Source: Enoplolaimus lenunculus
Taxonomy: Eukaryota > Nematoda > Enoplea > Enoplida > Thoracostomopsidae
NCBI GenBank assembly: GCA_030248215.1
Contig: JASANG010000148.1
Location: 1-64,000 of the forward strand
Direction of reading: 5' to 3'
Length of the DNA stretch: 64,000 nt
Every line of letters begins with the position of its first letter. The first letter of the stretch is position 1. This document shows, piece after piece, positions 56,906 through 64,000 of the stretch. The position numbers were made by a program, and so were the translations under genes. The notes beneath the pieces were generated by a model, which ran no database searches, was not told the origin of the DNA, and saw only the letters and a list, made by a program, of their open reading frames with translations.

Positions 56906-58189
56906 TAGAATGTGTGCAAAATGTATATCCGGACAATCAAGAGTCGCAACAGACGTAAAGTAGTGAAAGAAACCAGGCACCTTTCAAAACTGACCATGAC
57001 AGATTTTGAACTTGTAAATAATGTGGGGCCCACAAACTGGGGCACTTTGACCCGGCTTCTAATTTTTGCCCTTAATACTTGAGGAAATCTGAGGTAGATA
57101 TATTTTGCGTAGAAATCTGAGCAAAAATTTCCTATGATTTTAAACAGTTTTTTTGCAATATTTTAATGCAATAGATGCGTCAACTAGTATATTATATACG
57201 CTGCAAAGTACAACCAAAGGTCTATCACCGGCTTAAACTCCGGCAAAAATCGATCTCCAGCTCCGGTTCTGACAAAAATTTTGCCGGAAGTTTCCGGCAA
57301 CAATTTCGGTAGGTAATTTTTTGGCATCGTTCAACAACTGATTTTTTTCAATGAGTTTGGTTACAATTTTTGGGCAATTTTAAAAACGTTATCTGTCGAT
57401 ATTTCTCTAAGGCAGTTTAAATTTAATTTTTAACAACGTTTCACATGTTGTGGTTAAATTTTGCTAATTTCATATTTTATAACCCCATTTTGTCCCACAG
57501 TCCCACTTGATGCTCAGGTTCTGGCTCCAGTAAAAGTAGTTGGCCGTCAACTTTGGTTCAGGATCCGGTCAGTTGAGTGTCGGTAGTACTATATAAGGTG
57601 TGTTACGGAACTTGAAAAACATAAAAAATGATTAATTCTTGCTTTCGAATTTGTTAGATTGTCCCAAACGGTGTTTCTAACATATTTTGTATAGAAACGC
57701 AACATTTTGTGCTCCGAAAATCGGCCAATGAAATCCAGAAACAAAAGTTTGATTTCGGCGGCCGCGGTTGGTCTTAAGGGCCACAGTTAGCACATGGTGA
57801 ACGTAGTCTCGGGAGCACCCATTCTGGCCTCTCCCTTGGCTACTTCCCTGATTTCAGCAAACAATACAGCTAATTTCTTCAAACGTTAAAACGAGAAATT
57901 ACACGAGGGCGCCGTACCCAATGAAAATATATTTCCGTATATTTCCGGAACTGCATTTCCTGAAAAAAGCTAAACATAAGTGACATACGCTTGCTATTTT
58001 GAATAATGAGTAATTGAACGTTAATTATTGCTAATGCATGTTGTGGAGCACGAGTTAACTGCATGCACCAGGAAATGTCAAACATCATACGTTCAAAGAA
58101 TGTTTCGCTGAGAAGGTTTGCAATTTGTCCTCTTAAATACTGTTGTATTCTGAACAGTAAGCAAAAGCTGTGTTTATTTGATAGCGGTA

Positions 58190-58634
58190 CTGTAGTGACC
58201 CGAATAAGAGGTGGGGACTGATATTTATTTGGCCTCTCCAGAGGGTACCCCTCTTGTTATTCGGTTACGTACTGTTATTTATTTTTAACCCAAGCTCCCC
58301 CGCCCTTCGTTACTGATATATATCCGGTACTGCAATTATCTGTTGAATTAAACGTTTATTTTTCTTGTGTCAATATCTTGAGCGACAATACAAGGTTATA
58401 CTTAGGAATCTACTTTCAAAATTTAAGTACTTTTTGAAGTTTCGAACTCAAATTATTTGGTCCTGGAGTAATTTATACGCTACAATTAGGGTTAATTGAC
58501 ATTTATGGACTATAATTAGGGTTTAGGGCTCTATCCGCTTGCAGACTCTTATTAAGGATACGGACTCCAATTGATTCGGACTCAAAATGGGACCCCCTCT
58601 TATTACTCCTCCCCTCTTATTCGGGTCAATACAG
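58190..58634. mobile_element. TA-flanked MITE family T3, complete
   Basis: CTGTAGTGACCCGAATAAG to CTTATTCGGGTCAATACAG, 445 bp, TA on the left and CA on the right. Confidence 0.85.
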
Positions 58635-59147
58635 CACACATTTCAAATTGAAGTTGTCTGTACTACTATTTGAAAATTAGAAGTAAAAAGTTTATGACAA
58701 AGTAATTCTAAAAGTGAGGTCAAGGTTTTATTTAAGTTTTTAACTTTGACTTGAAGTCCGGAGGTTTTCAAAAAACACTTTTATTCTAACAAATAACATA
58801 TAAAATGAATCTTTGCCGAATTTATACTAATTTTGAGATATGTGGTAAGCAGGGTGTAACTGGAATTATAAAATACCGGAACCGGAACCGGACTGTGGGA
58901 TAGCCGGGACGGCCTATATGAAAGCGGCATTTGCTACATCTGTTTGTGCATACGTGAAGATTATTAAAATTTGTTGTTGTAACTTTTGGTTTGGTAGCAA
59001 GATCGCTTAGTGGTTTGGCTTGGGGGGCGGGAGCCCCCATCCTGCTTAGGATGCACTATTGTTTTCCTTTTTCCGTATTTCCTGCCAAAATATATGGCTC
59101 CCTTATTTTTTCGTTTCCCAAAGAAAGTATATTGTTACGCTGTCCCC

Positions 59148-59225
59148 GCTGCCCAGCTGTCCCCGCTGCCCAGCTGTCCCCGCTGCCCAGCTGTCCCCGC
59201 TGCCCAGTTGTCCCCACTGTCCAAA
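59148..59225. repeat. 17-bp tandem repeat
   Basis: CTGTCCCCGCTGCCCAG is repeated about four times and then decays. It creates Cys/Pro-rich frames that are not credible genes. Confidence 0.85.
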
Positions 59226-59394
59226 CTGTCGCCGGTGTCCCCGCTATAACCGCTGTCACAGCCGTTAATTGCTGGTAGACCTGTAAAACAGAAGATAATA
59301 ATGTTGGCCAATGTATAGCACAGAATCTTCCAGCTTTCCACTGTGGAAAACTTAGCCAGGAGTGCAGCGCAGCCACTCGCGTATGACGGCCAAA

Positions 59395-60250
59395 TTTTCC
59401 GCTGTTTTGGTAGAAAAATTAAGAAAATTTTAATGTCTAGATTTTACACTGGGTTGGTAGAGAAAATCTGAAGCATAGGTTTTCGTTGGAAAACGGGAAA
59501 AGTGGAATATTCTAATGCCTAGATTTTTGCCTTTGTCTGGTAGGGAAAATCTGAAGCAAAGGTTTTGGTTGAAAAACGGGAAATTGAAAAAGTTGAAAAT
59601 TCAAGCGTAGGGCATATGTTTTGGTTGGAAAACGGGAAAAGTGGAAAATTTTAATGCCTAAATTTTTGCCCTGGTTTGGTAGGGAAAATCTAAAGCATAG
59701 GTTTTGGTTGAAAAACGGGAAAAGTGGAAAAGTTGAAATTTCAAGCGTAGGGCATAGGTTTTGGTTGGAAAACGGGAAAAGTTGAAAGTTTTAATACCTA
59801 GATGTTCTCTTCGTTGGGAGGAAAAATTTGAAGCAAAGGTTTTGGTTGGAAAACGGAAAAATTTAAACGCTTAGATTTACCCTGGGTTGGTAGGAAAAAT
59901 CTAAAGCACAGGTTTGGTTTGGAAAACGGGAACAGTGGAAAATTAAAACGCCTAGATTTTTTCTATTAAGCTTTTAAAATTTCCACTTTTTCCGTTTTCC
60001 AAACAAACTTTACGCTACAGATTTCCCTACAAACCAAGAGAAAATCTAGGCTTTTAAATTTTTCACTTTTCCCGTTTTCCAACCAAAACCTGCGCTTCAG
60101 ATTTTCCCTGCCAACTCGGGAAAAATCTAAGCTATAAAAATTGCCACTTTTCTATTTTCCAAACAAACTTTACACTACACATTTTCCCTACTGAACCAGG
60201 GAATACCCAGGCTTATGAATTTTTCACTTTTCCACAGCAAAACCTATGCC
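59395..60250. repeat. foldback minisatellite
   Basis: Units of roughly 80-90 bp containing GGTTGGAAAACGGGAAAAGT run forward to ~59960. The complementary CTTTTCCCGTTTTCCAACCA then runs to ~60250, making one large imperfect hairpin. A T1-type end (CCTGTTCTATACATGGGCC) sits just beyond, at 60352-60370. Confidence 0.8.
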
Positions 60251-61041
60251 TGTGAGTTTTCCTACCAACCAGTGGAAAATCAGGTCGTCATACAGGAGTG
60301 GTTGCGCTGTACTCCTGGCCCAAAGTTTTTTACCCTGGAAAACGGGAAGCCCCTGTTCTATACATGGGCCATAATGTTGAAGCAAGTAAATGCCTGATGT
60401 ATAACATTCCGCAATGAACCTATAAATTTCATAGTTTACGCACCGCATTATTACCAGATAATCTGAAAACACACGAGAAATCTGTGAAGAAAGACAAAAA
60501 ACAATGAAGAAAGAATTAGAAATAATTTATTTTGAAAATTTTGTTCGGTGATGACCAAAAGTTGACCGGGGCCGTGACTTCTCATGGCCGGTCTCCGCCA
60601 AACCCTGGCTTGGGCTATAAGCTTCTATTTATGCTTAGGCTTAGACTGAGTTTAGAGATCCATTTTATGCTAAAGTTTAGGCTTTAGTCTTAGGATAAGA
60701 GATAAGCTGCTGAGACATATTCTGTTTACGCCCTTTGAATAACGCTCGTCATCTGTTTATGGATTCCCAGCGTAAATCGTAACTCAATAAAAATTGTGAG
60801 CGTACGCGGTCACATGCAAACATTTCAGTGACAGCAAAAACATGTAAGAGTAAGTCAATCAGTTTGATTTTACTTGGCATAAATATGAATGAGTGTATAA
60901 ATATTTTGAAGTTTTCTAAAAATAATATTAGGCAAGTTGAAATATCGGAGCCAGAATGTGATGACGATTTCGTGCACCCTGCTGAGCAGATCAGTATTCA
61001 AACACAACTATAAATATTTTGTTTTTTATGCAACAGAAGTA

Positions 61042-61315
61042 TTAACCCCTTCTCACATTGAGTTGCCTATAGGCAATTCAGCGCAGTGTATATACGTTAA
61101 ATAATATATGTCGCACCGTGTTTAACAATTGCAACACGTATACATACATAGTACTAAATCACCACAAGACGTGAAAGCCCCCTCGGGCTCGAGCGTCAAG
61201 CTCGTATAGCTGAGTGGTGATGGTATACGCCTCCCACTCCAGTCACTGGAGTTCGAATCCTAGCTAAAAGTAGGTCTCAGGGGAAATAAAAAATATTCAT
61301 GTGAGAAAGGGTTAA
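61042..61315 (+). mobile_element. TTAA-flanked element with tRNA-like core (family T4)
   Basis: TTAACCCCTTCTCACATTGA to CATGTGAGAAAGGGTTAA. The plus strand carries TAGCTGAGTGGTGATGG (A-box-like, 61206) and GTTCGAATCC (B-box-like, 61251-61260), the internal pol III promoter arrangement of tRNAs. Confidence 0.82.
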
Positions 61316-61428
61316 TTTCACTAGCTGTATTTCGAATATTCATATAATAAACAGAAAACACTTAGCTAATAGGCAGACAAATAAGTGCTTAAAGTTCGTA
61401 GAATATGCACATCGAGGTTTGCAAGTTA

Positions 61429-61812
61429 CTAACTAATTGCGCTTAATACCGTCAATTTATTGACATATGGCAGTTGCTGTCGAAATAAACTCTGTAAATT
61501 AAATATGAAATTTAGCGGCATGAAGAAAAACTCCGCAAGCCAAACGAGTGCCAGGCCAAACGCAATTTTAGCGGTAAATCTTACGTAATACAAAATTTGG
61601 TTTTGTGTCACGCCAGTGGGAATATGATCTCCAGTTACGAGTGTCCATTCTTGGTTTTGTGAGATGAAGCCCAAATGTAAGATAACTGTGAACATGTTAG
61701 ACATGTTTGTCTTTAAAGTGCAAGTGTTCTGATGCATTTGCATCCTGACAATGCCGTGGACAGAGTCAAATGGCGTCAGAAATCCAAAAGAGCCGATCCC
61801 AACAAGGGACAA
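61429..61812 (-). CDS. possible small membrane protein, 127 aa
   Basis: A single open frame with mixed composition, a hydrophobic segment at about residues 82-107 (AKIAFGLALVWLAEFFFMPL) and polar flanks. It is divergently oriented to the gene at 62051. No homologue is recognised, and it may be one exon of a larger gene or chance. Confidence 0.28.
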   Translation of the reverse strand: MSLVGIGSFGFLTPFDSVHGIVRMQMHQNTCTLKTNMSNMFTVILHLGFISQNQEWTLVTGDHIPTGVTQNQILYYVRFTAKIAFGLALVWLAEFFFMPLNFIFNLQSLFRQQLPYVNKLTVLSAIS

Positions 61813-62050
61813 AGGCCGAAGAAGAAGAAGAAGAAGAATATATAAATAATATCCAGCTTAAGCATTTTTGTGGATTTAGGCATTTTTTGAAATTCCGACG
61901 TACTCTTTTAATTATGAGGCTATATAAACTCTTGATTTGTTTGCATATAAGTATAATTCGTCGTCCACCCCGGTATGTATATGTTTATACAGTTATGTTC
62001 CAGGTATTCAGTTCAGGTTAACATATGTATAGAACGTATTAAATAGTGAA

Positions 62051-62242
62051 ATGAATTCTTTTGGTTCGTTGAACATTTTAAATTCGCCGAGTGATAATTC
62101 GTACCAATGTACAACATCATTGATTAGAACAGAAACTGCAGAAACTTCAGCAGCATCGAAAACCCCGGTTTCTACAATGGTGCAAATGATTATTGAAGAC
62201 ACGAAAAATAATGAAAAGTTTTATTATGGGCTGCCGTACCCG
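62051..62242 (+). CDS. unknown gene exon 1
   Basis: 64 codons from MNSFGSLNIL to YYGLPYP; the donor is GTGCGT. Confidence 0.65.
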
Positions 62243-64000
62243 GTGCGTTGAAAAACGTATTTTATCCAATTTGAATGCTTGAAATGATTATATACATACT
62301 TACTTACACGTACCTGGTTGAGTACTGAGATCGTTTTGTTTCGGGTTTTTTACATTCGATTGCACAGGGAGTGATATATGCATTTGGTTTTTGCATGCTG
62401 ATCAAGTATAGTGTATGGTTTAACCTACTACCGTTATTATGGTATGCCAATTCACAAAAGTTATCTGTGTTTTTGACCATTTTGATTATTATGTATTCAT
62501 TCGTGTAGCAAATTCCACATTTTAGGACCACAATTATGGAATGACGTATCCATCAACAAGTGCAGATGAGCCCCCAAGTAAGAGTTTTATCTTATCTGAA
62601 TTTGTGCGCCTGTATGGTGGTAGCCAGGCGAGTACGAACGCAGGATTTGATTTTGTAGGGTTGTACAAATTTTCGTAAAATATGTCATGATTTCAGCCCC
62701 TGTACGTGCAAGTTGAGTACGCACAAGCTGTATATACCAAAATTGGCGTGTGTGACATCTTCTTACTATGGTGTAGGTATCGCGTCACACGACATTTTGT
62801 TTATATTCCAATGTTGTGAAGTTAGTGTTATTAATGCATTTGTTATTTGCCATATCGCATCACACGACATTTTGCACATGGTAATGTAATAAACTTGCTG
62901 TGCTGCGTTCGGATTCTGACTGAATATATTTCACTATCCGGTTGCGGCTTCGATTTTTTGTATCTGGTCGCATCCTAGTATGTGATAATCTGCTTATTAA
63001 TATGCTTGCTTGCGTGAATTCATCTTCAGGTCCTTCGTCGGACGACGAGGTTGAAGAAATACAACAGGCAAATACATCTCAAAGGAAACCTCATGAGGTA
63101 TGTCAGTGTTGTGCGGTGCACAAGAGTCCAGTTCTTCAAAGTTTAACTGTTGTAATAATTTACAGTCTGGACGTGTTAACAAACAACTATGTGTAACTGA
63201 TTAGACATAATTATTTTGCCTAATTAGTTTTTGACTGCGTTTTTAGGGATTCCCGATTATTCATGATCTCACTGCGTATCTTGAAGCAATTGAACGCAGC
63301 AGCATTAGTGATTTGACGTTTTCACCAGTCAAAACGTACCCAGACACTTTGCATCAGGAGCAACAAAATCTTCATCAACTGCAGCGGGCCTCTGCGTTTC
63401 ACGGTAGGTTGGGCTAGGTTAGGGTTTCCTAGGATGTGTGGTTAATAGTTGATGTATCTACGTAGCGAAGGTAAGCGTATATATGTTATAAACTGCAAGC
63501 GTAGCGAAGTTTTAGGTTTTTGTTTTTGTGCCAAACCACGCGTTTTTTCAACGGTAATTTTTTTGGTACATGTTACACTGAACAGATATGGTATTTATCA
63601 TGAAAACGTTGAAACAGTGTGTGTAGGTCTATGGAATTTTTGACATTGAATGAACGCTGAGGTTAATACTCGTATTTCTGCTAAAGGCAAACATCAATTT
63701 TTAACATTGTTGCTTAAAATAGTTAGCAAAGTTTGGAATGAACATTCACGTTTAATATGTGCATTTACTAGTAACCGGATCATATGTCTTATTGCTTTGC
63801 TATTTACGATTTTAGGTCACACGCAATCATATGGCGTTGCATCGTCAACTAGTCAACAGCATCAGCACTACGCACAACAGCCTAATGTGATAACTGGTGA
63901 CTCTGGAGGTAGTATTAGTGTTACGAAAACTGGTGGCACTGATCACAGTTCTGAATATCGTGGGCAACCGATTACTGTTTCGACTATAGGCGGCGGTCCT
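62051..64000 (+). CDS. unknown multi-exon protein, 5' part
   Basis: Five exons join in phase: 62051-62242, 62526-62577, 63030-63097, 63247-63403 and 63816 to beyond the window. An in-frame TAG six codons upstream supports the ATG at 62051. The visible ~198 residues have no signal peptide or membrane span. They are polar, with an acidic patch (SPSSDDEVEEIQQ), a likely ordered segment (FPIIHDLTAYLEAIERSS) and then a Gln/His/Ser/Gly-rich region (STSQQHQHYAQQP). This composition suits the N-terminal region of a nuclear or regulatory protein, but no domain is identified and no function should be assigned. It continues past 64000. Confidence 0.7.
62526..62577 (+). CDS. unknown gene exon 2
   Basis: Encodes DHNYGMTYPSTSADEPP between TTTTAG and GTAAGA; phase 0 to 1. 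Confidence 0.6.
63030..63097 (+). CDS. unknown gene exon 3
   Basis: Encodes the acidic patch PSSDDEVEEIQQ up to QRKPHE; donor GTATGT. Confidence 0.7.
63247..63403 (+). CDS. unknown gene exon 4
   Basis: Encodes GFPIIHDLTAYLEAIERSS and a Gln/His-rich tail; donor GTAGGT, phase 0 to 1. Confidence 0.75.
63816..64000 (+). CDS. unknown gene exon 5 (runs off the window)
   Basis: Encodes HTQSYGVASSTSQQHQHYA and a Gly/Ser/Thr-rich stretch; still open at 64000. Confidence 0.7.

Larger units (their letters stand above)
53489..61428. other. intergenic region, repeat-rich
   Basis: It contains T1 copies, T3 copies, a T4 copy, a TTTG microsatellite, a 17-bp tandem repeat and a foldback minisatellite. I found no supported exon chain. 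Confidence 0.5.

Noticed and set aside
56686-57045. Leu/Phe/Cys-rich and Thr/Asn/Lys-rich frames
   Set aside because: Products of the TTTG microsatellite.
58991-59376. Cys/Pro-rich and Gly/Asp-rich frames
   Set aside because: Products of the 17-bp tandem repeat.

Overview
The window is animal nuclear DNA: genes are split into many short exons with GT..AG introns, coding density is low, and small terminal-inverted-repeat transposons are abundant. TTAGGC tracts, the canonical nematode telomere repeat, occur both as a long interstitial array and inside several transposon families, and two genes encode chains of ShKT domains. A nematode, perhaps from a large-genome lineage, is the best guess, but it is an inference and not proven by any one gene.

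Layout. (1) 1-10106: a head-to-tail tandem array of a 1,965-bp unit. Four units are near-identical (1843-9472) and there is a degraded copy at each edge. Each intact unit carries open frames that overlap in two phases, a 25-nt palindrome and an AATAAA signal; I recognise no protein family. The degraded edges look like consensus-quality damage around a collapsed array. (2) 10080-13000: a duplicated ~500-bp segment and an inverted solo copy of a 362-bp TG...CA module from the array. (3) 13755-15030, minus: two adjacent unrecognised open frames, possibly part of an old mobile element. (4) 16639?-26912, minus: an adenylate kinase 5-like gene with 11 well-supported exons and an uncertain last exon. 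(5) 34478-42288 and 45917-53488, both minus: two tandem paralogous secreted proteins, each with a signal peptide, a shared unnamed Cys-rich N-terminal domain, a Thr-rich linker and three ShKT domains. The six exons match one-to-one in order and phase. (6) 53489-61428: repeat-rich intergenic DNA. (7) 62051-64000, plus: the first five exons of an acidic and then Gln/His/Ser-rich protein running off the window.

Interplay. The AK5-like enzyme would keep cytosolic adenine nucleotides in balance; its first kinase domain has lost key residues and its second keeps most of them. The ShKT pair looks like a recent local gene duplication. The introns of all three genes are packed with TTAGGC-cored MITEs, TA-flanked MITEs and TTAA-flanked elements. 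One MITE end forms the 3' splice site of an AK5 exon.
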